Part shown: positions 20,630 to 29,558 of the stretch, piece after piece
Numbering within the stretch: position 1 is the first letter of the stretch
Layout of the letters: every line of letters starts with the position of its first letter
Assembly: GCA_021776375.1 (NCBI GenBank)
Contig: JAJFGA010000017.1
Location: 1-47,043, forward strand
Length of the DNA stretch: 47,043 bases
Origin: Hyphococcus sp.
Lineage (GTDB): Bacteria > Pseudomonadota > Alphaproteobacteria > Caulobacterales > Parvularculaceae
Reading direction: 5' to 3'
The notes under the pieces: generated by a model
The model's input: only the letters and a program-made list of their open reading frames with translations
Databases searched by the model: none
Told to the model about the DNA's origin: nothing
Program-made: the position numbers and the translations under genes

Positions 20630-22264
20630 TTATCGCATACTGCCTGGCGGCACGCCGCCATAAGCAATACCGGTGAGCTCCGCCATTTCTTTTTTGAAGG
20701 TGGTTAGATCATCAATATTGAAGGCAGACAGCTGCCGGTGACCGCAGGCGCGGGCAAGCAATGTCATCAGCTCTGTTGCCGCCTCGAAAAATTGAGCGAG
20801 ATGTCGCGCCGAGGTTTCGATTTTCAAGCGCGCACGCAGGTCATCTTTCTGGGTGGCGATGCCGACCGGGCAATTGTCAGTATGACATGCGCGCATGCCA
20901 AGACAGCCGATTGCCTGCATCGGCGCATTTGACAATGCGATCGCATCCGCGCCAAGCGCCAGGGCCTTTGCGAAATCTGCAGGCTTGCGCAAGCCGCCGG
21001 TTGCAACCAGTGAAACATTGCCGGCGCCGCATGCGTCAAGGTGTTGGCGCGCCCGGGCCAGGGCCGGAATTGTCGGGACCGAAATATTATCGCGAAAAAT
21101 AATTGGCGCCGCTCCGGTGCCGCCGCCGCGCCCATCGAGAATAATGTAATCAGCCCCCGCCTCGAGCGCTGCATCTATATCCTTTTCGATGTGTTGTGCG
21201 GAAAGCTTAAACCCCACCGGGATGCCGCCGGTGCGTTCGCGCACCTCATCGACAAAGTCTTTGAATTGAGAAACGTTGCTCAGCTCCGGGAAGCGCGCTG
21301 GGGAGATTGCGTCCTCGCCCGGCTTGAGGCCGCGGACTTTTGCGATCTCGTCTTTAACCTTGCGACCGGGCAAGTGACCGCCGGTCCCTGTTTTGGCGCC
21401 TTGTCCACATTTGAAATGGAACGCGGCCGCATCGGCGATCTTATCCCAGGAAAATCCGAACCGCGCCGAGGCAAGCTCGTAGAGATAGCGGCTGTTTGCA
21501 TGGCGTTCTTCATCAAGCGATCCGCCTTCACCGGAACAGATGCCGGTGCCGGCGAGCTCCGCGCCCTTGGCGAGTGCAATCTTCGCCTCGCGCGACAGAG
21601 CACCAAAGCTCATATCAGAAACGAAAAGCGGTATTGTGAGTATCAGGGGTTTGGTCGCGCTGGGACCGATTGTGACGGACGTATCCACCGGTTCGTCATC
21701 CAAAAGCGGAACCCGATGAAGCTGCGCCGTGATAAATTGAATTTCGTCCCAGCTTGGCAAGTCGCCTCGCGGCACGCCCATCGCCGCGACCACGCCGTGA
21801 TGGCCGGTTTTAGATAGGCCGTCGCGTGCATACCCTTGGATCAGTCCTACAAACGGTTCTTCAGCGATCGGGTGCGTGTCAGCATAAAGCCCTTGATAGG
21901 CGTTTCTATCGAAAGGTTGCGGGTGGTCTTTTGCCCAGGTCTCGATCTCAGACTGGTCGACATAGACCGTATCCTCTTTCAAGTAGCTGGAAAATTTCTG
22001 TAATGCTTCTGAATTGTTATACTCGCTGACGCCGGAGTCTAACCGGTAGTCCCAATCATGCAGCCCGCAGATCAAATTCTCACCATCGACATGGCCGTCA
22101 GACAGCAAAGCGCCGCGATGAAGGCAGCGGCCGTATAGGATAGAGACGGCGTTGTCATAGCGAACGATGACGAGATCTATCCCGGCAACCAGCGCATAGG
22201 CTGGCTTACGATCTTCAAGGTCCGTCCATTGAGCAACCGCGACCCAGTTTTGCGCCATCTTCAT
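20630..22264 (-). CDS. Rieske domain fused to an FMN glutamate-synthase-like domain
   Basis: The 544-residue protein begins with a Rieske [2Fe-2S] domain (C47-x-H49 and C66-x2-H69) and continues from about residue 150 as the FMN-binding central/C-terminal domain of large glutamate synthases (GltB2 type). Landmarks are SDMSFGALSREAKIALAKGA, SGEGG, GQGAKTGTGGHLPG and YIILDGRGGGTGAAP. Near residues 454-465 the spacing C-x5-C-x4-C (GCLGMRACHTDNCPVG) matches the 3Fe-4S site of GltB. It has no glutamine amidotransferase domain, so ammonia, or another donor or reaction, is likely. The start is ATG 22264 or possibly 22258. First gene of the operon, divergent from the Rieske-ThDP gene. Confidence 0.9.
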   Translation of the reverse strand: MKMAQNWVAVAQWTDLEDRKPAYALVAGIDLVIVRYDNAVSILYGRCLHRGALLSDGHVDGENLICGLHDWDYRLDSGVSEYNNSEALQKFSSYLKEDTVYVDQSEIETWAKDHPQPFDRNAYQGLYADTHPIAEEPFVGLIQGYARDGLSKTGHHGVVAAMGVPRGDLPSWDEIQFITAQLHRVPLLDDEPVDTSVTIGPSATKPLILTIPLFVSDMSFGALSREAKIALAKGAELAGTGICSGEGGSLDEERHANSRYLYELASARFGFSWDKIADAAAFHFKCGQGAKTGTGGHLPGRKVKDEIAKVRGLKPGEDAISPARFPELSNVSQFKDFVDEVRERTGGIPVGFKLSAQHIEKDIDAALEAGADYIILDGRGGGTGAAPIIFRDNISVPTIPALARARQHLDACGAGNVSLVATGGLRKPADFAKALALGADAIALSNAPMQAIGCLGMRACHTDNCPVGIATQKDDLRARLKIETSARHLAQFFEAATELMTLLARACGHRQLSAFNIDDLTTFKKEMAELTGIAYGGVPPGSMR

Positions 22265-22299
22265 CGCCTTTCATCGCCCTGCAGGCGGTCCGGTAACAT

Positions 22300-22315
22300 T
22301 GTGATTTGCACCACA
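22300..22315. promoter_or_regulatory. CRP-like box between the two halves of the Rieske locus
   Basis: TGTGA-TTTGCA-CCACA differs from the CRP consensus TGTGA-N6-TCACA at one position. It lies in the 206-base divergent region, 36 bases from the Rieske-glutamate-synthase start and 155 from the Rieske-ThDP start. It is the least symmetrical of the four such boxes in the window. Confidence 0.4.
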
Positions 22316-22470
22316 CTATTGGCTCTGCTCAAAATTGCAAAACACATTTACAATTTACTCCATGGACCATTTTTCAAATGAGAACTTTATTTTCCAGGAT
22401 ATTCGGCAAGAGGCCAGTTTCGGGTATAGATACGAGTGTCCAACAAGATGCTGCAAAGGAGAGATTGCCG

Positions 22471-24459
22471 ATGTGCGATGCGACGTCGAATAATATTGAG
22501 TGGAAATTTGCAGCCGCTAAAGACGAGGTGGAAGACGGGCGGGTAAGATCGGTAACGGTCGGGCGAAAGACCCTCGCGCTGGTTCATTTCGACGGTCAAT
22601 ATGCGGCGATGGACAATCGCTGCCCGCATCAGGGCGGCCCGCTTGGCGAGGGGTCTATTGAAAAAGGCGCCGACGGAAAATGTTGGTTGCGCTGTCCGTG
22701 GCACGGGTGGGATTTTGACCCGCTCACAGGCAAACCGCCGGGCGGACACGAGGATTCAGGCCAGGAGATGTATCCTGTCGAGCTGCGCGATGACGGTGTC
22801 TATATTGGCGTGCCGCCAGAGCCCGCGCGCAAGCGTACGTCAACGGACGTTGTTGCCGAAACTATGGTCAATTGGGGTGTGAAGCGCGTGTTTGGCATGG
22901 TCGGTCATTCCAATCTTGGTCTCGCTGACGCGTTCCGGCTCCAGGAGGAGGCTGGCAATCTTAATTATGTTGGTATTCGCCATGAGGGGGCAGCGTCTTT
23001 CGCCTGTTCCGGATATGCGAAGCTGACTGGTATGCCGGCAGTGTGTTTTTCGATTGCTGGGCCTGGTGCGACAAACCTGATGACGGGCCTGTGGGATGCG
23101 AAGGTTGATCGTGCGCCGGTCATAGCTTGCGCCGGTCAGGTGCAAGTGCAGGTGTTCTCGCCGTTTGCGTTCCAGGATATTGATCTTCACGGCGCCTTTG
23201 CGCCAGTCGGCAAATTCAACCAGCTTGTTCTGCATGCATCCAATTATGCGGAGACGACCAACCTGGCGATGAAGACTGCATTGATTGAGCGTGACGTATC
23301 GGTGTTGATCTTCCCCGATGATGCACAGACTTTGCCGGCGTCGGATATGAAGGCCGGAAGCCCGCAAGGGCGCATGAGTGACGCGCGCATGACCCCGGCT
23401 GACGATGTGGTCCGGACGGCGAGCAAGGCGATTTACGCCGCCAAGCAGCCGTTGATCATCGTTGGCTATGGCGCGCGCGAGGCGATGGCGGATGTGGTTG
23501 ATTTGGCCGAGCATTTGCGATGTCCCGTGGTGACGACGTTTAAGGCGAAGGGGCAAATCCCCGATAGCCATCCTAACGCCGGCGGCGTTCTTGGTCGCTC
23601 GGGAACGCCGATTGCGTCGTGGTTTATGAATGAGTGCGATCTGATCGTCGCGATCGGCGCCTCTTTTTCACATCACACCGGGATCGAACCGTCAAAGCCT
23701 ATCGTGCAAATTGATTTTGACCGCATGCATCTCGGCAAAAGCCATCCCGTCGACCATCCGGTATGGGGAGAGATTGGCCAAACGCTTCAACGGATGCGCA
23801 GTGGCAGATCGCAGCGCACCGCTGGCGTCGATCAGCTTGGCGAGATTGCGGAACGCTGGAAAATCTGGCGGCGCGAAAAACAACGCCGCCTCGGTGATGA
23901 CCGTGGCAAAGGCGTTAATGCCGCCTCGCTGTTTGCGGCGATGACAAAAGTGGTCCCGCCTGACGCCATCATGCCGGTCGATGTCGGCAATAACACCTAT
24001 TCCTTTGGTCGCTATTTTGAGCCCTGTGGTCAGCGTATATTGATGTCGGGATATTTGGGCTCCATCGGTTTTGGATTTCCAGCGGCCATGGGCGCCTGGG
24101 CTGCGACGCAAGATTTTGACGAATATCGTGGGCGCAAGGTGGTTTCAATTTCTGGTGATGGCGGTTTTGGTCAGTATGCGATGGAATTCACAACGGCTGT
24201 TCACTATAACATGAATATAACGCATGTACTTATGAATAATTGCGAACTTGGTAAAATTTCAAAAGAACAGCGCAGCGGCGAGTGGCCAGTATGGCAGACG
24301 TCGCTTACAAATCCGAACTTCGCCGAGTTTGCGCAAAGCTGTGGCGGACTTGGATTGCGTGTCACGTCGCGCGATGAATTGGAAGGCGCCCTGCGTCAGG
24401 CAATCGCCCATGATGGGCCGGCGCTGGTGGAAGTGCTCACCGACGCTGAGTTGGTGTAG
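22471..24459 (+). CDS. Rieske domain fused to a thiamine-diphosphate enzyme (acetolactate synthase/pyruvate oxidase fold)
   Basis: I chose the ATG at 22471 (662 residues) because AAGGAGA precedes it by about nine bases and the Rieske domain begins at once; the frame is open from 22306. Residues 8-115 form the Rieske domain with C51-x-H53 and C75-x2-H78. From about 122 the three-domain ThDP fold begins: the catalytic Glu172 in IRHEGAASFA, then AGPGATNLMTGLWDA, a central domain, and the cofactor motif GDGG near 562 through NN near 589. Such enzymes cleave or oxidise 2-oxoacids. The Rieske centre suggests electrons leave the ThDP intermediate or that the domain docks a redox partner. The substrate is unknown. 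Confidence 0.9.
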   Translation: MCDATSNNIEWKFAAAKDEVEDGRVRSVTVGRKTLALVHFDGQYAAMDNRCPHQGGPLGEGSIEKGADGKCWLRCPWHGWDFDPLTGKPPGGHEDSGQEMYPVELRDDGVYIGVPPEPARKRTSTDVVAETMVNWGVKRVFGMVGHSNLGLADAFRLQEEAGNLNYVGIRHEGAASFACSGYAKLTGMPAVCFSIAGPGATNLMTGLWDAKVDRAPVIACAGQVQVQVFSPFAFQDIDLHGAFAPVGKFNQLVLHASNYAETTNLAMKTALIERDVSVLIFPDDAQTLPASDMKAGSPQGRMSDARMTPADDVVRTASKAIYAAKQPLIIVGYGAREAMADVVDLAEHLRCPVVTTFKAKGQIPDSHPNAGGVLGRSGTPIASWFMNECDLIVAIGASFSHHTGIEPSKPIVQIDFDRMHLGKSHPVDHPVWGEIGQTLQRMRSGRSQRTAGVDQLGEIAERWKIWRREKQRRLGDDRGKGVNAASLFAAMTKVVPPDAIMPVDVGNNTYSFGRYFEPCGQRILMSGYLGSIGFGFPAAMGAWAATQDFDEYRGRKVVSISGDGGFGQYAMEFTTAVHYNMNITHVLMNNCELGKISKEQRSGEWPVWQTSLTNPNFAEFAQSCGGLGLRVTSRDELEGALRQAIAHDGPALVEVLTDAELV

Positions 24460-24468
24460 GGGCGGAAA

Positions 24469-27400
24469 TTAGAAGCTTACACGCGTTGAGAATGAATATC
24501 GGCGACCAATAAAATCGTAGAAATTTGCGGGCCTATTGTTAGAGAAAGTGAAAATCGCAAGTGGCGGATCTTTGTCGAGCACATTTTCGACGCCAAACTG
24601 GACGTAGATACTGTTATTCAACTCTACCCGAAGGCTAGTATCGAGATAGGAAAAAGCGGGGATTTCTGTCTCCGAAATAAAGGCGTTGGTTGCCAACACT
24701 TTGCCGCGGCGGTTGTACAGAAATGCAAGACTGATAGGCCCCCGGTCAATTCCTGCAGAAGCTAGGCTTTGATGGCGTGGAAAGTTCAGCTGTCCGTCTA
24801 GTCGTTCAGTATCGCCTTGTTGACTGATGGATATTACACGATCGGTATAGGTGTGAAGAAGGTTAACCCAGAACCGGTCAAACAAAGCACTTGATTCCGT
24901 TTTCAGGGCATAGTGGGCTTCAATATCCAGCCCTTGCCAATTCATCGCGTTGACATTTTCAGCAGTCAGTTCGAGAGCTGTAATCTGTCGTGTGGCCGGG
25001 TCACGGCTAATCCGGGGGTTGCCAGTAAGCGGATTAATCCCGCAACTCTCAGCGGAGAAGCCAACACTGGAAAAACAGTCAAATATAGCCCCCCCACCTG
25101 AAAAAAGAATTTGATTTGAAATTTTATATGAAAGCCAGGTTGCCGTAATATCCATCTGCCCCGGTATGCGGGCAGTGAATTCTGTCGGCCTGACCGTAGC
25201 GCTCGCTCCGAAAAATTTCAGCTCTTCCGGCGCTAAATTCGGGTTGCCAAAATTTGTGAGCGTCGCAAGCGAGTTGCTTTGTATGAAGCCGCTGTCTACG
25301 CCAAGGGGTGTGTCACTCATGCAATTTTCAACAACTATTGGTGAGGCGGACCCAAGGTCATTGCCACAAGGATCGAATATCGGAAATCCGGAGCTTAAGG
25401 ATACGGCGAACAGCTCGACGATACTCGGCGCACGATGACCAAGGTGTCGAAACGCTGAGAACTCCATCATATCGTTCGGTCGCCAGGTTACTTTGGCTTC
25501 AAAATTGGTAAAGTTATCATATACGGATGACATAGAGAGTCTTAAATCGGTAGCTATCTCTAACGCACCAATCCAACTGGAAGAGTCTAGTAAGGGAATG
25601 CCTACATTACCGTAGAAGTCATTTTCAAATATTGTGCCTCTGGCGGGGAGAGTATTGCCTGTGCCGAGTAGTATGATATCGGGCCGAGATCGTGCGGTGG
25701 TTTTCATCAATGAATACTTCAAATCAGCGCCGATTTGAAAAGTGATGTCATTTGTAAAAATGCCGGACAGTGCATTACCGGCTGAAATTGAGACTTCATG
25801 TCTTTCAAGGATATATTCCGAATTAATGGGCGGCGTTCGTATGAATTGTTGCGCTTGGCTTGATATCTCGGAGGGTGTAAAGAAATCTATTGGCGCACAG
25901 CCTGGCGACGCCTCGCAAGTGTCTGGTTGAAGTGCAATGGCAAGCTTGCCTCCGTCCACCCTGTTGTGGATTGTCCAATCAGCTTGAGTTCTGCCAAGGC
26001 GATATGAAATAGCATATCGTTCCTTTTCGTCTCTAGAAAGCTCTGCACCAATGACGAGGTCAAGATAGTATCTGTCAATCTTGTCACGCCGCGGGCCAAG
26101 TTCCACATATCGGCGATCAAGAACAACAGATTGCACAGGGCCGCCAAAACTGCCCTGCACTAGGTCAAGCACCGACTGGGGGAGTGTAGGGCTCGTAATC
26201 GGAATTGCGGCTGCGCTTCCGGTAACCAGATTGGGCCCTCGCCCACGTCCGACTGGGGTAGGGGCGAGCTGTAGCTCTGTTGCATTTAGGCCAGCTTCGA
26301 TCTCTGCGTAAAGGCGCAGCGACGGTGATGGGTTTGCCGAGCCGGACATATAACCCATGAATCGGTTAAGTTCTGGAAGAAGTGTGGTTTCGTTAACTGT
26401 CATAAAAAATTGGTCTGGTGCGCCAGTAAACAGCGAAACCGTTCCGTCCGGATTTGGAATAAATGATGCCCCCCCAGGAAAAGATGCAAACGATCCGTCT
26501 TCCAAGACGACACCCTGGATTCGTCCTTTTTCAGTGAGACCGCTTAGGCCGAAACCCTCACCCGTAAACGGTCTATCCGCATCGAGAAGCCTGCCGCTTT
26601 GCGCAAGGTATATGCCGGCAGTGATGTTGGCGGTATTATTTAAGAGGTCCCTTCCGCCGACAAAGTGCAGTGACAATTGTTCCCGATCGCCAAATTCGGA
26701 TATTCCGTAATGCGCTCCAGCTTCTGCGCCATTAAGGTTTGAGCGCAGAACAAAATTTACCGCCCCGACTGCTGCGCCATTGCCATAACGTGCGCTAGCA
26801 GGCGTTGTTTGTATTTCCACACGCTCGAGAAATGGTGTTGCGAAGCGATTGAGGTCAACGCCAAAAGCAGAATCTGGCTCGCTAAATGTTGGCGTGGCGG
26901 GGCGCCCATTGACGAGCACCATACCGCGGTTGGACCCCAGTCCGCGCAGATCTAAGAAGCTGACGCCAGCTATCGCACCAAAGAGAACGGTATTTGTTGG
27001 CGTTACGGAAGCCAGTGTCTGAGGTAAATCAAAGATCGCACGATCAGGTGTTGCGGCATTGAAGTAAGCTAAATACCGCTCATCCAGTTCGAATATTTTT
27101 CCTGAAACGACGGGAGAAGTTTTTACTCCGGATGATGATGTGACAATAATTACGTCATTAAATGGTCTGCTTTCCTCAGGCTGAGAGTTTATCTTAGATT
27201 CATCCGTTTTCGAGGTGACGGTGATAACGAAAGTATTCTTGGAAATTTTTTTTAGCTGCAGGTCCTCTTCGGCAAGGTGGTCTGCAAACGTTCTAGCTAA
27301 CTCGGCTGAACCCTTGATTGGTTTGACTGTTTTTCCTGCCACTACTCTGCTGTCAAATATGAATGACCAGCCGAACTGACGATGAATTTCTCCAAGTATT

Positions 27401-27561
27401 GTTTCTATGGGGAATTTGCCATCAGCATTTTCTTGCTCTGGATAGGTGCGCGCAATGTCAATTTGGGAGATCTGTATACGATTTTCTGCTTGGGCGATGT
27501 TGAGAGAAACTGCTATCGCAGCCGCTGCGGAAGAAAATAAGGTGATACGGAGACTACGCAT
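24469..27561 (-). CDS. TonB-dependent outer-membrane receptor with N-terminal signalling domain
   Basis: The 1030-residue protein has a signal peptide, then an STN (secretin/TonB short N-terminal) domain at about residues 50-110 (FGWSFIFDSRVVAGK, then ADHLAEEDLQLKKI). A plug domain at about 135-270 contains LRGLGSNRGMVLVNGRPA. A 22-strand-type barrel follows, ending in RYSFSTRVSF with the terminal Phe. STN domains contact a FecR-type anti-sigma factor, and the fecR and sigma genes lie directly upstream: this start abuts the fecR stop. The ligand is unknown; iron chelates are the commonest, but carbohydrate and other substrates also occur. It converges with the Rieske-ThDP gene at nine bases' distance. 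Confidence 0.93.
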   Translation of the reverse strand: MRSLRITLFSSAAAAIAVSLNIAQAENRIQISQIDIARTYPEQENADGKFPIETILGEIHRQFGWSFIFDSRVVAGKTVKPIKGSAELARTFADHLAEEDLQLKKISKNTFVITVTSKTDESKINSQPEESRPFNDVIIVTSSSGVKTSPVVSGKIFELDERYLAYFNAATPDRAIFDLPQTLASVTPTNTVLFGAIAGVSFLDLRGLGSNRGMVLVNGRPATPTFSEPDSAFGVDLNRFATPFLERVEIQTTPASARYGNGAAVGAVNFVLRSNLNGAEAGAHYGISEFGDREQLSLHFVGGRDLLNNTANITAGIYLAQSGRLLDADRPFTGEGFGLSGLTEKGRIQGVVLEDGSFASFPGGASFIPNPDGTVSLFTGAPDQFFMTVNETTLLPELNRFMGYMSGSANPSPSLRLYAEIEAGLNATELQLAPTPVGRGRGPNLVTGSAAAIPITSPTLPQSVLDLVQGSFGGPVQSVVLDRRYVELGPRRDKIDRYYLDLVIGAELSRDEKERYAISYRLGRTQADWTIHNRVDGGKLAIALQPDTCEASPGCAPIDFFTPSEISSQAQQFIRTPPINSEYILERHEVSISAGNALSGIFTNDITFQIGADLKYSLMKTTARSRPDIILLGTGNTLPARGTIFENDFYGNVGIPLLDSSSWIGALEIATDLRLSMSSVYDNFTNFEAKVTWRPNDMMEFSAFRHLGHRAPSIVELFAVSLSSGFPIFDPCGNDLGSASPIVVENCMSDTPLGVDSGFIQSNSLATLTNFGNPNLAPEELKFFGASATVRPTEFTARIPGQMDITATWLSYKISNQILFSGGGAIFDCFSSVGFSAESCGINPLTGNPRISRDPATRQITALELTAENVNAMNWQGLDIEAHYALKTESSALFDRFWVNLLHTYTDRVISISQQGDTERLDGQLNFPRHQSLASAGIDRGPISLAFLYNRRGKVLATNAFISETEIPAFSYLDTSLRVELNNSIYVQFGVENVLDKDPPLAIFTFSNNRPANFYDFIGRRYSFSTRVSF

Positions 27562-28545
27562 TCACCCATCCTTTTTGGACAGAATAAACGCGCCATTTTC
27601 AAACTGGTTATTGAGATCGAAAATTAGCGTGATGGCATCAATTGCCGCTGTTTGATCTGTTGCGTCAAATTCGCCTGTTACAGGAAGCATTGAAAGCGAA
27701 GCATCTTGCAGAATTATTTTTTTGTTAAAATAACGGTTAAGCTCTTCAACGACTTCATGAAGAGGGGCTTGTGTGAAGCGCAGCTTTCCAGTTGTCCATG
27801 CAAGTGTATCAATTGGATCAAATGGAGTGATAGCGCCGGCATCGCCATTGCCATTAATATGTATGCTATCACCCCCGCTAAGCGTTAGCGCCTGGTCTGA
27901 TATGGGTTTGACCTGGACCGTTCCGGAAACAACAAATATCTCCGTATCCTTTTTTGATGACAGAACATTAAAAGTTGTCCCGGTTACAGTGATTTCAACT
28001 ACCGGCAATTCAACAATGAATGGCTTGTCTTTGTTGCGTTCGACATTAAATATCGCTTCGCCTTCGTCGAAGCTGATAACTCGTTCGGAACGAGTATACT
28101 CAACCACCAGGGCGGTGTCGGTGTTCATGTTAATGATGCTGCCGTCGTCAAGGTTGACGGAACGGGTTTCGCCAACAGCTGTCGCATAAGTTAGTGCTTC
28201 TGGCCGTGACGAATAATTGAAGAATATTGTTGCCGACAGAGTAAGGAATGCAAATGCAATAGAGGCGGCGAGCGCAGGTACTCTCCATGCGGTTGAATTT
28301 TGCACTTCATCATATAGTTCGTTTTCAAATTTTTCAGATAATATTGTCTGCGCCGAGGCGTCTGTTGCGGACAACGTGCCTTCTAAACGCTCAAATGCGG
28401 CGAAATTGGCTTCGGCTGCCTCCAGCCAACGAGCAAGCGCAGCACGTTCATCGACTGTCATCGCCCCAGACATCAACTTTGCATGCCAAATAGCGGCCTC
28501 TTCCACCGAGCGTGAGGCAAACCCGTATGAAATATTATTGCTCAT
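27562..28545 (-). CDS. FecR-family anti-sigma/sensor protein
   Basis: The 327-residue protein has a cytoplasmic N-terminal domain (about 10-55, EEAAIWHAKLMSG, then LARWLEAAEANFAAFERLEG) that binds the sigma factor. One membrane helix lies near 90-110. A periplasmic FecR domain follows (TAVGETRSVNLDDGS, DEGEAIFNV and TGTTFNVLS), then a C-terminal segment that can dock the receptor's signalling domain. It relays ligand capture by the outer-membrane receptor to the ECF sigma factor. It overlaps the sigma gene by 11 bases and abuts the receptor gene. Confidence 0.93.
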   Translation of the reverse strand: MSNNISYGFASRSVEEAAIWHAKLMSGAMTVDERAALARWLEAAEANFAAFERLEGTLSATDASAQTILSEKFENELYDEVQNSTAWRVPALAASIAFAFLTLSATIFFNYSSRPEALTYATAVGETRSVNLDDGSIINMNTDTALVVEYTRSERVISFDEGEAIFNVERNKDKPFIVELPVVEITVTGTTFNVLSSKKDTEIFVVSGTVQVKPISDQALTLSGGDSIHINGNGDAGAITPFDPIDTLAWTTGKLRFTQAPLHEVVEELNRYFNKKIILQDASLSMLPVTGEFDATDQTAAIDAITLIFDLNNQFENGAFILSKKDG

Positions 28546-29173
28546 CGGTGACCACTTTTTGTTTTTGCCGGCAGCCAGCTTGCTGAGCGACTATTTTGGG
28601 TTTTGGCGGCGTGTGGTCCAAGGATGCGCGCAGAAGTTTCAGTGCGGCGATGATATATTTCTCAACGCTGCTTTCCGACACATTCATATCGCAAGCTATC
28701 TCACGGTAGTTTTTGTTTTCAAACCGGCTCAAAATAAATGCATGACGAATGCGGTCGGGTAGTTTTTGGATGGCGGCGATGCTGGTTTTTAGGTCCTGCC
28801 TTGCAACAGTGATTTGCTCGGGAGAGGGGTCGTTGGACGCCAGGTCTTCAATCTTATTGTGGCCGTCATTTTCATCTGTATGCGATGTAATGTGCTCAAT
28901 AAAGCGCATGCGCCGCCTGGCGCGAAATTCATTTGCGGCGAGGTTCGATGCCGTTTTGAATATCAACGCCTGCGGATTATCAATTTCATTGTGTTCGGCA
29001 TAGCGCCATATGCGTAAGTAGGCGCTTTGGGCAATATCTCGCGCCGCCTCCCGGTCACCGAATTTTTTTGTTAACCACTGTACCAACATGCGGTCGTGCT
29101 TGCGAATAGCGCGATCGACCAGCTTATGGCGGGCAAGATCTGAGAGCTTGCGAGAATTATCGTCCAGCGCCAT
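28535..29173 (-). CDS. FecI-like ECF RNA polymerase sigma factor
   Basis: The 212-residue protein carries sigma region 2 (about 30-100, with VQWLTKKFGDREAARDIAQS, then AYLRIWRYAE) and region 4 (about 135-190, LPDRIRHAFILSRFENKNYR, then EIACDMNVSESSVEKYI), the standard ECF two-domain layout. It should direct transcription of the receptor gene when FecR signals ligand binding. GGAG precedes the ATG. It is the first gene of a sigma-FecR-receptor operon; a structured, gene-free 385-base region lies upstream. Confidence 0.93.
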   Translation of the reverse strand: MALDDNSRKLSDLARHKLVDRAIRKHDRMLVQWLTKKFGDREAARDIAQSAYLRIWRYAEHNEIDNPQALIFKTASNLAANEFRARRRMRFIEHITSHTDENDGHNKIEDLASNDPSPEQITVARQDLKTSIAAIQKLPDRIRHAFILSRFENKNYREIACDMNVSESSVEKYIIAALKLLRASLDHTPPKPKIVAQQAGCRQKQKVVTDEQ

Positions 29174-29558
29174 CGGTACTCCAAATATCCCGCTGGGCGC
29201 AGCAATTGTGCCTGACGAGACGTACTCTTAATCTTTTTGTTCCAGGAAATTTTGAGGGGTCTTCAATTCCTGGTGTCAAAAGAATCGGGACGTCGATGGC
29301 GCGTCTATCGATTGTCCCTCCTGGTTGGTCGGGGCGCGTCCCTCGCGCTCCGACCACTTATCATAGGGTAGCGTATTTTTTTTGCGCCCGCAACGGTCGT
29401 GTTTAAGGGTGTTGCATCTAGGGCACAGCCGGGTGGTAACCATATTCTAAATGGACATAAGATGAAGGCGGAATGCCCGTTGCTTCAGCGTTTTTGAAGC
29501 CAGATTTGAGGGCAGGACGGCGATGGGTGTTGGTGTTCCGTGAGGTGATGGCCCAGAG
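29174..29558 (-). other. Gene-free, structured region upstream of the ECF sigma gene
   Basis: These 385 bases between the crp-like stop and the sigma start contain no convincing gene. They hold three consecutive inverted repeats (29242-29273, 29287-29318 and 29327-29355) and a run of eight T on the plus strand near 29373. The promoter of the sigma operon must lie here. Confidence 0.55.
29327..29355. promoter_or_regulatory. Strong 12-base-pair hairpin in the sigma-factor leader region
   Basis: GGTCGGGGCGCG and CGCGCTCCGACC pair around the loop TCCCT. On the plus strand the one imperfect position becomes a G-U pair; on the minus strand it is an A-C mismatch. It is the strongest of three tandem inverted repeats here. 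No plus-strand gene ends nearby, so a simple terminator reading is not obvious. Confidence 0.45.

Noticed and set aside
21041-21817. 258-residue plus-strand frame inside the Rieske-glutamate-synthase gene
   Set aside because: The minus strand carries unambiguous FMN and 3Fe-4S motifs over the same bases.
22306-22470. Longer N-terminus for the Rieske-ThDP protein
   Set aside because: The upstream TTG and ATG lack ribosome-binding sites, while ATG 22471 has a strong one and begins the Rieske domain directly.
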